This document shows positions 17,169 to 25,528 of a DNA stretch of 64,000 nt, piece by piece. Position numbers and translations under genes: made by a program. Numbering within the stretch: the stretch's first letter is position 1; each line of letters starts with the position of its first letter. The stretch is from Chryseobacterium kimseyorum. GTDB taxonomy: Bacteria > Bacteroidota > Bacteroidia > Flavobacteriales > Weeksellaceae. The notes below the pieces were generated by a model. That model was not told where the DNA came from and searched no databases. It saw nothing but the letters and a program-made list of their open reading frames with translations. The DNA lies in NCBI RefSeq assembly GCF_025971945.1, contig NZ_JAPDHW010000009.1, forward strand, positions 1 through 64,000, read 5' to 3'.

Positions 17169-19163
17169 ATGAAATTAAAACACAGTCTGCTCGCTTTGGC
17201 AGCGCCACTTTTAATGAATGCACAACAAGTAATGACTCCTGAAATCCTCTGGACTTTGAAAAAAGTGGGAGTACAGGCAGTCTCTCCCGATCATTCTTCA
17301 CTGATTTATAAAGTCGGACAGGTAGATCTAAAAACTGAAAAAACAAAAAGTGAAAACTACTTTCTGAACGTGATCAATAATCAGTCTTCTAAAATTGATT
17401 TAGGCAAAAAAGCATTAATTCAGTGGGATAAAAATGGACTGTACGCTCAGGAAGGTGACAAGATTTTCCTTTCAAAAGACAGTGGAAAAACGTGGGCAGA
17501 ATTTTACACCATTGGGGAAGTGGATAATATTGTAATTTCTCCTGATGGAAAGAAAATAGCGTTCAGCAAGCAGGTTTTGGTTGAAAAACTCATGGGAAAA
17601 GATAAATATGCTGACACTCCAAAGACTACGGCGCAGGTTTATACTGATTTGAACCACAGACACTGGGATTATTTCAATGAAGGAAAATACAATCACGTAT
17701 TTGTGGTTGAAACATCTTCAAATATAGATTCAGCAAAAGATTTACTGGAAGGGAAGACCTGGGATTCTCCGCAGAGACCTTTTGGCGGAGCGGAAGATTT
17801 TGTTTTCAGTCCGGATTCTACCCAACTTTTATATGTTACGAAACCAAAGAGCGGTAAAGAGTATTCAACAAGCACCAATACCGATATTTTTGCATACGAT
17901 TTAGCTTCAGGAACAACAAAAAATTTAACTGAATCCAATAAAGGTTACGACGTCAACCCGAAATTCAGTCCGGACGGAAAATCTCTGCTTTGGCAAAGTA
18001 TGGAGAGAGACGGCTACGAAGCCGATAAAAATGATATCAAACTGATGGACTGGAAGTCAGGAAAGACTTCAAACCTAACGAAGGCTTGGGATGAAAGTGT
18101 TTCCGGAGATGTGTTTTGGGGAGGAGATTCAAAAGCAATTTACTTCACTGCAGCTTTCAGAGGAACAAAGCAGCTGTTTACTTTAAATCCTAAAGATTCA
18201 AAAGTTCAGCAGATTACCAAAGGTGACTTCGACATCAATGAAATATTTGCAGATCAGAAAAATTCACTCTTGGTTTCAAAAACTGACATAAATCATGCCT
18301 CAGAAATATTCTCTGTCAATCTTAAAAATGGAGAATTAAAGCAGATTACCGATGCCAATAAAGATACTTATGCAAAGTTAGCACAGGGGAAATCTGAACT
18401 GAAAATGGTGAAAACCACAGACGGAAAAGAAATGGGAGTATGGTTTCATTATCCACCTAACTTTGATCCAAATAAAAAGTATCCAACTTTAGTATATTGC
18501 CAGGGCGGACCACAATCTGCATTAACTCAATTCTTCAGCACAAGATGGAATTTTGCTTTAATGGCAGCCAACGGATACATCGTTGTTGCCCCAAACAGAA
18601 GAGGTATGCCGGGCTGGGGAACGAAATGGAATGAAGAAATCTCTAAAGACTGGGGCGGACAACCGATCAGAGATTATCTGGCGGCAACAGATTTTGCTAA
18701 AACTCTTCCTTACGTTGATGGCGAAAGGGTAGCAGCAGTGGGAGCAAGCTACGGTGGTTACAGTGTATTTATGCTGGCTGGAGTTCACAATAACCGATTT
18801 AAAACATTTATCGCTCACGATGGTTTGTTTGATATGAAATCATGGTATCTAACAACTGAAGAACTTTGGTTTGCCAACTGGGATTTAGGTTCTCCATGGG
18901 AAAAACCTCTTCCAAAAGCTTACACCGAATTTAACCCAAGCAACTTTGTAGATAAATGGAACAGGCCTATCATGATTTTCCAGGGTGGAATTGACTTTAG
19001 AGTTGGTTACGAGCAGGGGCAGGAAGCTTTCCAGGCTGCAAAACTGAGAGGTCTGAAATCAAAATTTGTCTATTTCCCGAACGAAAATCACTGGGTTTTA
19101 CACCCGCAAAACGGTTTGGTTTGGCAGAGAGAGTTTTTTGATTGGTTAAAAGAAACTTTGTAG
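17169..19163 (+). CDS. S9 family prolyl oligopeptidase-like peptidase
   Basis: 664-residue secreted serine peptidase. The signal peptide ends near residue 19 (LLMNAQQ). Residues 20-400 form a beta-propeller (TolB/WD-like repeats such as FSPDSTQLLYVTKP and FSPDGKSLLWQS). The alpha/beta hydrolase domain carries the nucleophile in GASYGGYSV, an Asp in GGIDFRVGYEQG and the His in ENHWVLHPQNG, giving a full catalytic triad. Homologues remove dipeptides in the periplasm (DPP type). Monocistronic. Confidence 0.92.
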   Translation: MKLKHSLLALAAPLLMNAQQVMTPEILWTLKKVGVQAVSPDHSSLIYKVGQVDLKTEKTKSENYFLNVINNQSSKIDLGKKALIQWDKNGLYAQEGDKIFLSKDSGKTWAEFYTIGEVDNIVISPDGKKIAFSKQVLVEKLMGKDKYADTPKTTAQVYTDLNHRHWDYFNEGKYNHVFVVETSSNIDSAKDLLEGKTWDSPQRPFGGAEDFVFSPDSTQLLYVTKPKSGKEYSTSTNTDIFAYDLASGTTKNLTESNKGYDVNPKFSPDGKSLLWQSMERDGYEADKNDIKLMDWKSGKTSNLTKAWDESVSGDVFWGGDSKAIYFTAAFRGTKQLFTLNPKDSKVQQITKGDFDINEIFADQKNSLLVSKTDINHASEIFSVNLKNGELKQITDANKDTYAKLAQGKSELKMVKTTDGKEMGVWFHYPPNFDPNKKYPTLVYCQGGPQSALTQFFSTRWNFALMAANGYIVVAPNRRGMPGWGTKWNEEISKDWGGQPIRDYLAATDFAKTLPYVDGERVAAVGASYGGYSVFMLAGVHNNRFKTFIAHDGLFDMKSWYLTTEELWFANWDLGSPWEKPLPKAYTEFNPSNFVDKWNRPIMIFQGGIDFRVGYEQGQEAFQAAKLRGLKSKFVYFPNENHWVLHPQNGLVWQREFFDWLKETL

Positions 19164-19240
19164 CAAATATTCCCACTAGAATTCCTCTCTCTTGAAAGGG
19201 TGGCGAAAATTCAAGTGGTAATAATGAAATAATCAATAGG

Positions 19241-19290
19241 AGCGGGCTTTAGCCCGCTTTTTGTTTTCAAAGCAGAAGGCTTTAGCCAAA
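19241..19290. repeat. Dispersed palindromic repeat, copy 1
   Basis: AGCGGGCT-TT-AGCCCGCT (19241-19258) followed by TTTTT, then AGGCTTTAGCCAAA near 19277-19290. The same two parts recur at 37028-37081. It can act as a terminator for the S9 peptidase. Confidence 0.6.
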
Positions 19291-19295
19291 ATTTA

Positions 19296-19303
19296 TATAT
19301 TTG
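19296..19303 (+). promoter_or_regulatory. Promoter -7 box, possibly leaderless
   Basis: TATATTTG matches the -7 consensus and ends 4 bp before the ATG at 19308, so transcription would begin at or next to the start codon. Confidence 0.5.
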
Positions 19304-19307
19304 GATC

Positions 19308-19796
19308 ATGGAAAACCGTATTTCTTCATTTCCGCCAATCATCGACCAGCACTCAAAAATTTTAATTTTAGGTTCAATTCCAGGTGTAAAATCATTGGAA
19401 AAACAGCAGTACTACGGTCATCCTCAAAATAAATTTTGGAAAATTATTTTTGAACTGCTTTCTGAAGAATTCACAGATGATTATGTGGATAAAATCAATA
19501 TTTTAAAGAAACATAAAATCGCACTTTGGGATGTTATCGATTCCTGTGAAAGAAAGGGAAGTTTAGATTCCGAAATTAAATTCGAAGAGGCTAATCAGAT
19601 TGAAGCTCTTTTGGATAATCATCCGAACATTCAGGCAATTTTCTGTAATGGAGGAAAATCTTATAAAAATTTACAGAAAATTTTAGGCAAAAATTTTAGA
19701 GTTCCGATTTACCTATTACCTTCAACCAGTCCACTTCACACGATTTCTTTCGATAAAAAACTGGAAGATTGGAAAAAGATTTCAACATATCTTTAA
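19308..19796 (+). CDS. DNA-deoxyinosine glycosylase
   Basis: 162-residue uracil-DNA glycosylase superfamily member of the hypoxanthine-DNA glycosylase branch. It removes deaminated adenine (hypoxanthine) from DNA in base excision repair. The motif ILGSIPGVKSL (residues 22-32), then QQYYGHPQNKFW and ALWDVIDSCERKGSLD are typical. The C-terminal LPSTSPLHT loop matches the family's DNA-minor-groove loop. Length is normal. It seems to be transcribed from a promoter directly before the ATG. Confidence 0.88.
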   Translation: MENRISSFPPIIDQHSKILILGSIPGVKSLEKQQYYGHPQNKFWKIIFELLSEEFTDDYVDKINILKKHKIALWDVIDSCERKGSLDSEIKFEEANQIEALLDNHPNIQAIFCNGGKSYKNLQKILGKNFRVPIYLLPSTSPLHTISFDKKLEDWKKISTYL

Positions 19797-19849
19797 GGTG
19801 AATATTTCATTTGAAAAAGATATATTTGTGTTTCGCAAATGTTTTTAAT

Positions 19850-20527
19850 ATGAAAAAAAGTCTTATATTCTTATTTTCCTTCTTGTCGATATTTTCTTTA
19901 TCTCAAGAATATCATTTTGATTATAAATGCTATGAGAATGAAACACAGCTAAAAGGTTCTTATAAAGGACAAAAGAGAACCACATTAGTTTATTTTAATT
20001 CACAGAATAAAAGTTTTATTGCTTACGATTACAGTTTTTCAGGAGAAATAAAAAGAAGATTTTTTTTAAGAGATAATTATAGAGGTAAGTTGAGCTCATA
20101 TTCCATCAATAAAAAGAGTGAATTTCTGAGTTTAAAATTTTTAGAAGTTTCTACATTAAACAAGTATAGGGATGAAATAGAAGTAGAAAATATAGAGGTA
20201 GAAAATATTATAAAAAATGTATTTATAATCAAAGCATCGACAATAGATAAAAAGAACTCGACCCTTGAGTTGATAATTAAAGTAGAGAAGAGTAATTTTC
20301 CAATGCCGGAAATTAGATTTATGGACTTAACGGATAATATTCATTCTAAAATTTACAAAGCACTCTTGTTACATTTAGATTCTCCAAATTATAGAATTGT
20401 TGATGTTGTAACTGATTACAAAAATGGAGTAATTATGTATGATGACTTTTCAAACTGTGAAAAAATAAATGTAAAGTTTTTAGCAGGCCCCCCTCCCCCC
20501 AAAAAGAAATCTAATATATTAAACTAA
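19850..20527 (+). CDS. Hypothetical secreted protein
   Basis: 225 residues from the ATG at 19850, which opens a clear signal peptide (MKKSLIFLFSFLSIFSLSQ). An upstream in-frame ATG at 19811 would place a charged segment before it and is less likely. The mature protein is rich in Lys, Asn and aromatic residues; no known domain is recognised. The C-terminus GPPPPKKK is encoded by a C6-T-C6 tract followed by five A, a slippage-prone sequence unlike the rest of this AT-rich gene. Confidence 0.7.
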   Translation: MKKSLIFLFSFLSIFSLSQEYHFDYKCYENETQLKGSYKGQKRTTLVYFNSQNKSFIAYDYSFSGEIKRRFFLRDNYRGKLSSYSINKKSEFLSLKFLEVSTLNKYRDEIEVENIEVENIIKNVFIIKASTIDKKNSTLELIIKVEKSNFPMPEIRFMDLTDNIHSKIYKALLLHLDSPNYRIVDVVTDYKNGVIMYDDFSNCEKINVKFLAGPPPPKKKSNILN

Positions 20528-20539
20528 TTTTGATCTTAA

Positions 20540-20566
20540 AAAAAGCGACTAATTAAGTCGCTTTTT
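20540..20566. terminator. Bidirectional terminator
   Basis: AAAAAGCGACT / AGTCGCTTTTT stem (20540-20550 with 20556-20566), 5-nt loop, between converging genes. Confidence 0.85.
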
Positions 20567-20583
20567 CAATATGTAGAACAAAA

Positions 20584-21279
20584 CTATTTCTCCATAACAT
20601 ACACCTCTTCATAAGGCTGTATCAATACCCATCCATTCCCGGAAAACTTCATCTGAAATTCTTCGCCGCTTCCTCTGCCAATCAAGCTCTTAAAAGAAAC
20701 ATTCGTTTTCAGTTCAGGGTTTAGATTTCCAGACCAGGCAACCGTTGCGTTGGGATCAGTGAAAACAGGAGCATCGGGAGTAACCATTAATGTCAATGGC
20801 TCACCATGAGTAGTAATCGCAATATGCCCGGTTCCTGACAGTTTTACCTGGAAAAGTCCGCCAGACATCATTCCTGCAATACTTTTCAGCATCGTAATAT
20901 CGCTTTTAACACTTTGTTCGTGTGCCAAAACATCATTTCCGTTGACGAAAAGGGTTTCATTGTTTAAATAAAGAATTCTGACCTTTTTTCCAGAGTCGGC
21001 AACATACAGCCTGCCTGTTCCTTCAGCTTTCATCAGTTTTGCCCCTTCTCCGCTCAATGCTTTTTTCAAAAGATTTCCAAGTCCGCCGGAAAGCATTCCC
21101 TGTCTTTCAAAGTTTACATTTCCTACATACCCAACCATGCTTCCGTTTTTTGTCCAAACCGCCTGATTGTTGAGGTTGATTTCTAAAAGTGCAGGTTTCT
21201 CCAGCTCAAAATAATCTTTTTCAAGTGGATTTTCTTTGGTCTCTCTTACGAATTCGTCTAAAGAATATTTGCTCATCAA
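20584..21279 (-). CDS. AIM24 family protein
   Basis: 231-residue AIM24 (DUF124, TIGR00266-type) beta-sandwich protein. The conserved features are PALLEINLNNQAVWTKNGSMVGYVG, a Gly-rich loop LSGGLGNLLKKALSGEG, and the SGTGHIAITTHGEPL repeat in the second half. Its function is not established in bacteria. The gene is divergent from queA. Confidence 0.9.
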   Translation of the reverse strand: MMSKYSLDEFVRETKENPLEKDYFELEKPALLEINLNNQAVWTKNGSMVGYVGNVNFERQGMLSGGLGNLLKKALSGEGAKLMKAEGTGRLYVADSGKKVRILYLNNETLFVNGNDVLAHEQSVKSDITMLKSIAGMMSGGLFQVKLSGTGHIAITTHGEPLTLMVTPDAPVFTDPNATVAWSGNLNPELKTNVSFKSLIGRGSGEEFQMKFSGNGWVLIQPYEEVYVMEK

Positions 21280-21387
21280 TGTAATTTTTTATTCTCACTA
21301 AAATAGTCATTTTTATTGAATAATTTACTAAAATAAAAAAATGTCATGCTTTGAAATCCCTGCCAGTACCGATAGTAAAATAAAGAC

Positions 21388-21419
21388 TTGACAAAGGGGT
21401 ATCGAATGTTGTATATTTG
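21388..21419 (+). promoter_or_regulatory. Promoter of queA
   Basis: TTG at 21388-21390, 21 nt spacer, TATATTTG at 21412-21419: a full match to the Bacteroidota consensus, 57 bp before the queA start. Confidence 0.82.
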
Positions 21420-21475
21420 CAGTCCGAAAATTACATCCGTAATTTTTACATAATTTTTAAACCGTAATTTAAAAA

Positions 21476-22525
21476 ATGAAGACATCCGATTTTAATTTTG
21501 ATCTCCCTGAAGAATTATTGGCAGAACATCCATCAGAACACAGAGATGAAGCAAGATTAATGGTTCTTGACAGAAAAACTCAAACCATTGAGCATAAAAC
21601 ATTCAAAGATGTTGTGGATTATTTTGACGAAAAAGACTTGTTCATTTTCAACAATACAAAAGTTTTCCCTGCGCGTCTTTACGGAAATAAAGAAAAAACC
21701 GGAGCTAAAATCGAAGTATTCTTGTTGAGAGAGCTAGATAAAGAAACGAGAGTATGGGACGTTTTGGTAGATCCTGCAAGAAAAATCAGAATAGGTAACA
21801 AGTTATTCTTTACAGAAGATGAATCTTTGGTTGCTGAGGTTATTGATAATACAACTTCCAGAGGTAGAACTTTAAGATTTTTATTCGATGGTTCTTACGA
21901 AGAATTCAGAACTAAATTGAAAGAATTGGGAGAAACGCCACTTCCAAAATATATCAAAAGAGAAGTAGAGCCGGAAGATGCTGAAAGATACCAAACGATC
22001 TATGCAAAAGTGGAAGGAGCAGTTGCAGCACCTACTGCTGGTCTGCATTTTTCAAGACATTTGATGAAAAGATTGGAAATCAAAGGAATCGATTTTGCTG
22101 AGGTAACACTTCACGTGGGATTGGGAACTTTTAATCCGATTGAAGTAGAAGATCTTTCTAAACATAAAATGGAGTCTGAAGAAATCATCATCGATGAAGT
22201 AAATGCTGAAATCATCAACAAAGCTGTACAGGAAAACAGAAAAGTTTGTGCAGTAGGAACTACTACCATGAGAGCGATTGAAACTTCAGTTTCTTCCAAC
22301 AGAAAAATTTCTGCATTCCAGGGTTGGACCAATAAATTTATTTATCCACCTCACGATTTCGGAGTTGCCAATACAATGATTACCAATTTCCATACGCCAA
22401 AATCTACTCTTATGATGATGATTGCCGCGTTTGCAGGAAAAGATTTCTTAATGCAGGCATACGAAGAAGCCGTTAGAGAAAAGTATAAATTCTATTCTTA
22501 CGGTGACGCAATGTTAATTTTATAA
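21476..22525 (+). CDS. queA: tRNA preQ1(34) S-adenosylmethionine ribosyltransferase-isomerase
   Basis: 349-residue QueA, which transfers the ribosyl part of SAM to preQ1 at position 34 of GUN-anticodon tRNAs to form epoxyqueuosine. The N-terminal [26 protein letters not shown] is diagnostic. [22 protein letters not shown] and THPK-type segments [25 protein letters not shown] are conserved. Length matches the family. It has a strong promoter and is followed by an inserted four-helix-bundle gene. Confidence 0.97.
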   Translation: MKTSDFNFDLPEELLAEHPSEHRDEARLMVLDRKTQTIEHKTFKDVVDYFDEKDLFIFNNTKVFPARLYGNKEKTGAKIEVFLLRELDKETRVWDVLVDPARKIRIGNKLFFTEDESLVAEVIDNTTSRGRTLRFLFDGSYEEFRTKLKELGETPLPKYIKREVEPEDAERYQTIYAKVEGAVAAPTAGLHFSRHLMKRLEIKGIDFAEVTLHVGLGTFNPIEVEDLSKHKMESEEIIIDEVNAEIINKAVQENRKVCAVGTTTMRAIETSVSSNRKISAFQGWTNKFIYPPHDFGVANTMITNFHTPKSTLMMMIAAFAGKDFLMQAYEEAVREKYKFYSYGDAMLIL

Positions 22526-22529
22526 TCAT

Positions 22530-22566
22530 AAGTAAAAAGAACCAAGTAAAAAGGAAAAAGTAAGGG
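22530..22566 (+). repeat. CCAAGTAAAAAG repeat block, left flank
   Basis: A short block of the words AGTAAAAAG, AACCAAGTAAAAAG and GAAAAAGTAAGG, 5 bp after the queA stop and directly before the four-helix-bundle gene. The word GAGCCAAGTAAAAAG occurs again at 42431 and, inverted, at 22935-22993. Confidence 0.6.
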
Positions 22567-22572
22567 TTTGTA

Positions 22573-22920
22573 ATGAAACAAAATGATCTGCTAGTAAGAA
22601 CTTTTGATTTTGGCGTTGATTGTCTCAAATTTTTAAGAAAGCTTCCAAATGATTCTGAAAGTAAATTGATAAGATTTCAATTAGGAAAATCTGCAACTTC
22701 AATTGGTGCAAATTATGAGGAGTCCCAAGCAGGATCTTCAAAGGCAGACTTTAGGAATAAAGTGAAAATTGCATTGCGTGAAGCTAGAGAAACTCATTTT
22801 TGGTTACGAATCTTAGAAAAACTTGACGCTTACGATTCTGAAGACTTTAAAAATTTGTTGAAAGAATGTAGCGAATTAAAAAATATTCTCGCAACAATTG
22901 TAAAGAACACTAAAATATAA
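22573..22920 (+). CDS. Four-helix bundle protein (S23/IVS type)
   Basis: 115-residue protein of the 23S rRNA intervening-sequence (IVS) protein family. Core motifs: RTFDFGVDCLKFLRKLP, GKSATSIGANYEESQAGSSKADFRNKVKIALREARETHFWLRIL, and a last helix ending ILATIVKNTK. Members form pentameric four-helix bundles and are related to the Avd accessory protein of diversity-generating retroelements; no reverse transcriptase is near. Inserted between queA and rlmN and flanked by inverted repeat blocks, so it may be carried by a small mobile unit. Confidence 0.9.
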   Translation: MKQNDLLVRTFDFGVDCLKFLRKLPNDSESKLIRFQLGKSATSIGANYEESQAGSSKADFRNKVKIALREARETHFWLRILEKLDAYDSEDFKNLLKECSELKNILATIVKNTKI

Positions 22921-22934
22921 TTACAATAAACCTA

Positions 22935-22993
22935 TCCTTGACCCTTTTACTTGGCTCTTTCCTTTTTACATTTACCTTTTTCCTTGCCTCTTT
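22935..22993 (-). repeat. CCAAGTAAAAAG repeat block, right flank
   Basis: Read on the minus strand it contains GGCAAGGAAAAAGGTAAA and GAGCCAAGTAAAAGGG, the same words as the left block but inverted. It ends 4 bp before the rlmN start and generates a false in-frame N-terminal extension of rlmN. Confidence 0.6.
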
Positions 22994-22997
22994 AACA

Positions 22998-24032
22998 ATG
23001 AAAGATATCAGAACCTTATCCCTAGACCAACTCAAAGATTACTTTGGTACTATTGGTGAAAAACCTTTTCGTGCCAAGCAGGTCTATGACTGGATCTGGA
23101 GTAAAAATCTTCATTCATTTGAAGAAATGACGAATCTTTCGAAAGATCTGAGAGAAAATCTTATCCGTGACTTTATAATGAATCCTGCAGCCGTAGATCA
23201 ATTTCAGAAATCTACAGACGGAACGATAAAAAATGGAGTGAAACTTCATGACGGATTGATGGTAGAATCTGTTTTGATTCCTACAGAGACCAGAACGACA
23301 GCTTGTGTTTCTTCACAGGTAGGCTGTTCGTTAAACTGTGAATTCTGTGCTACTGCGAAACTTAAAAGGATGAGAAATCTTGAAGTTGCAGAAATCGTAG
23401 ATCAGGTTGCTCTTATTGATAAACAAAGTAAAGAATACTACAATCGTCCGCTTACCAACATAGTTTTTATGGGAATGGGGGAGCCGATGATGAATTATAA
23501 AAATGTAGTTGAAGCCATCAGAAAAATCACGCAGCCAGAAGGTTTGGGAATGTCACCAAGAAGAATTACCGTTTCTACATCAGGAATTCCGAAGATGATA
23601 AAAATGTTGGCAGATGATGAATTAAAAGTAAAACTTGCACTATCATTACACTCTGCGGTTGAACAAACCCGTAATGAGATTATGCCGTTTTCAGATAAAT
23701 TTCCTCTGACGGATATTATGGAGGCTCTTCAATATTGGTACAAAAAAACAGGTTCTGTAATTACTTTCGAATATTGCGTCTGGAAAGGAATTAACGACAA
23801 AGATGAAGATATTAAGTCTTTAATTAAATATTGTCGACAGGTACCTTCTAAAGTCAATTTAATTCAATACAACCCAATCGGTGAAGGGAAATTTGACCAT
23901 CGAAGCATTGCCGCTGAAGAAAAGTATGTTCGTGAACTTGAAAAAGCAGGAATTACCGTGATGGTGAGAAAAAGCCGTGGCGGTGACATTGATGCAGCCT
24001 GCGGACAGTTAGCGAATAAAAACGCAGAATAA
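22998..24032 (+). CDS. rlmN: 23S rRNA/tRNA (adenine-C2)-methyltransferase
   Basis: 344-residue radical SAM enzyme that methylates A2503 of 23S rRNA and A37 of some tRNAs. The radical-SAM motif CNxxCxxC-like CEFCATAK lies in SSQVGCSLNCEFCATAK (near 110-126). FMGMGEPMMN, SLHSAVEQTRNEIMPF and the catalytic Cys in GGDIDAACGQL near the C-terminus are all present. The start at 22998 is chosen because the alternative upstream in-frame start at 22938 only translates the flanking repeat. Confidence 0.96.
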   Translation: MKDIRTLSLDQLKDYFGTIGEKPFRAKQVYDWIWSKNLHSFEEMTNLSKDLRENLIRDFIMNPAAVDQFQKSTDGTIKNGVKLHDGLMVESVLIPTETRTTACVSSQVGCSLNCEFCATAKLKRMRNLEVAEIVDQVALIDKQSKEYYNRPLTNIVFMGMGEPMMNYKNVVEAIRKITQPEGLGMSPRRITVSTSGIPKMIKMLADDELKVKLALSLHSAVEQTRNEIMPFSDKFPLTDIMEALQYWYKKTGSVITFEYCVWKGINDKDEDIKSLIKYCRQVPSKVNLIQYNPIGEGKFDHRSIAAEEKYVRELEKAGITVMVRKSRGGDIDAACGQLANKNAE

Positions 24033-24176
24033 TCTTTTCACTTTATCTTTTTAAATTAATTACGAGCGACAATATGGCGCTTATCAAAGCATAGGTTGAA
24101 GACCAGTGAACTCAGTTTACGATGTTTTCACGCCTCACCGAAAACAAAGATTTCCAATTCCAATTCCACAATTTCA

Positions 24177-24529
24177 GAACCGCGAAGAGGTTCAATATCA
24201 ATATCTGTGGGTGAAACCCTAGGAAATAATAATCGAGGAAAGGGAACCACGCAGTGGTTCAATTTGCATAGCCGTAGGTGAAACTATGGACATTAGATAG
24301 CGTATCCCAGAACCACGAAGTGGTTCAATATAAATATCCGTGGATGAAACTTAGGAAATAATAACCGAGGAAAGGGGAACCACGCAGTGGTTCAATTTTG
24401 CATAGCCGTAGGTGAAACCTATGGAAATCAGATGGCGTATCCCAGAACCACGAAGTGGTTCAATATAAATAGCCGTGGGTGAAACCCATGGAAATAATCA
24501 ACGAAGACACAAGAACCACGAAGTGGTTC
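24177..24529. repeat. Tandem double-hairpin array, about 67-bp period
   Basis: Six copies of hairpin A (GAACCAC-GAA/GCA-GTGGTTC) start at 24177, 24244, 24310, 24377, 24445 and 24513. Five copies of hairpin B (CCGTGGGT-GAA-ACCCATGG type) lie between them. Odd and even units differ in their linkers, so the array is a roughly 133-bp dimer repeated. Hairpin A is nearly perfect in every copy; hairpin B varies but compensates (GTAGGTGAAACCTATGG against GTGGGTGAAACCCATGG). It lies between rlmN and the next gene, and 24033-24176 before it shows nothing else. The frame 24096-24281 is an artefact. Confidence 0.9.
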
Positions 24530-24565
24530 AACAAGAAATTAACAATCAATTCATACCAAAATTCT

Positions 24566-24573
24566 TAATTTTG
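24566..24573 (+). promoter_or_regulatory. Promoter -7 box, leaderless arrangement
   Basis: TAATTTTG matches TAnnTTTG and ends 1 bp before the first ATG at 24575, so the mRNA likely starts at or near the second ATG (24578). Confidence 0.5.
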
Positions 24574-24574
24574 C

Positions 24575-25456
24575 ATGATGAAGAAGGTTTTTCTATTATT
24601 TATTGTTCTCACATTTCAAACTGCTTTTTCTCAACAGGCAGAAATTTTTAAGCTTAAAAAGTTTAGAGTCGCTGTTTTAAATGATTCCATTCAGGAAACT
24701 TCAGGCTTGAATTTCTTTGATGAAAACTTATATACCTTCAACGACAGTGGGAACCCCGCTGAATTATATGAAATTGATAAAAACTCGGGAAAAATTCTTA
24801 AAGTTTTAAAAACAAATGCTGAAAACAAAGACTGGGAAGCTTTAACCAATGACGGGAACAATTTCTACATTGGAGATTTTGGCAACAATGCCGGCACCAG
24901 AAAAGATTTAAAGATCTATAAAATTCAATTTCAGAATAATCAGCTGCAGAATGATTTAATGAAGATAATTTCATTTTATTATCCAGAACAGAATGATTTC
25001 ACCTCAAAAAATATCTCCACAGATTACGATTTGGAATCGATGATTTATTTAAATGGAAAAATCCATATTTTTACCAAAGAATGGGCTTCAAAAGCTACGA
25101 CCCATTACACAATTGATCCTGAAAATTATGAAAATCAGGCCGCTCAGAAGGTAGAATCTTACAAGACAGGTTTTATGATCAGCGATGCCTGTTATTTTGA
25201 TAAAAAACTTTACGTCGTGGGATATACCAAGAAAACTGAAGTTTTTCTTACTATCTTTAATGAAACTGAACCGGGAATATTTTTCAAGGAGAATCCGAAA
25301 CATTTATATTTGGGAAGTGCGTTGACGACTGGTCAGATTGAAGGAATTGCGGTTGACGACAAGGGAATTTACATTTCCGGAGAAAAATTCTATTCACCCA
25401 TTAAAAAAACTAAGCCGTTTTTCTATTTTATCCCGAAAGACAAACTCAAATTCTAA
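24575..25456 (+). CDS. Hypothetical secreted beta-propeller-like protein
   Basis: 293 residues with a signal peptide ending at TAFSQQ (about residue 20). Segments such as YTFNDSGNPAELYEID, KDWEALTNDGNNFYIGDFGNN and TGQIEGIAVDDKGIYISGE suggest repeated propeller blades as in esterase-like or SMP-type proteins. I do not recognise the exact family. The start may be the second ATG at 24578, given the promoter position. Confidence 0.72.
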   Translation: MMKKVFLLFIVLTFQTAFSQQAEIFKLKKFRVAVLNDSIQETSGLNFFDENLYTFNDSGNPAELYEIDKNSGKILKVLKTNAENKDWEALTNDGNNFYIGDFGNNAGTRKDLKIYKIQFQNNQLQNDLMKIISFYYPEQNDFTSKNISTDYDLESMIYLNGKIHIFTKEWASKATTHYTIDPENYENQAAQKVESYKTGFMISDACYFDKKLYVVGYTKKTEVFLTIFNETEPGIFFKENPKHLYLGSALTTGQIEGIAVDDKGIYISGEKFYSPIKKTKPFFYFIPKDKLKF

Positions 25457-25483
25457 TTGCTGTTACAATTGACTAAAAAAAAT

Positions 25484-25491
25484 TATCTTTG
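25484..25491 (+). promoter_or_regulatory. Promoter -7 box before the polyprenyl synthase
   Basis: TATCTTTG matches TAnnTTTG, 38 bp before the GTG start. No TTG at standard distance was found. Confidence 0.5.
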
Positions 25492-25528
25492 TGAGAATTA
25501 ATAAATACTCACCCATCATTCTCAGATA

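Noticed and set aside
22573..22920. Diversity-generating retroelement accessory gene (Avd)
   Set aside because: The four-helix bundle is related, but there is no reverse transcriptase and no template/variable repeat nearby.
24096..24281. 61-residue ORF
   Set aside because: It translates the hairpin array and has no other support.
24177..24529. CRISPR array
   Set aside because: Spacers are not unique; both the hairpins and the linkers repeat, and there are no cas genes.
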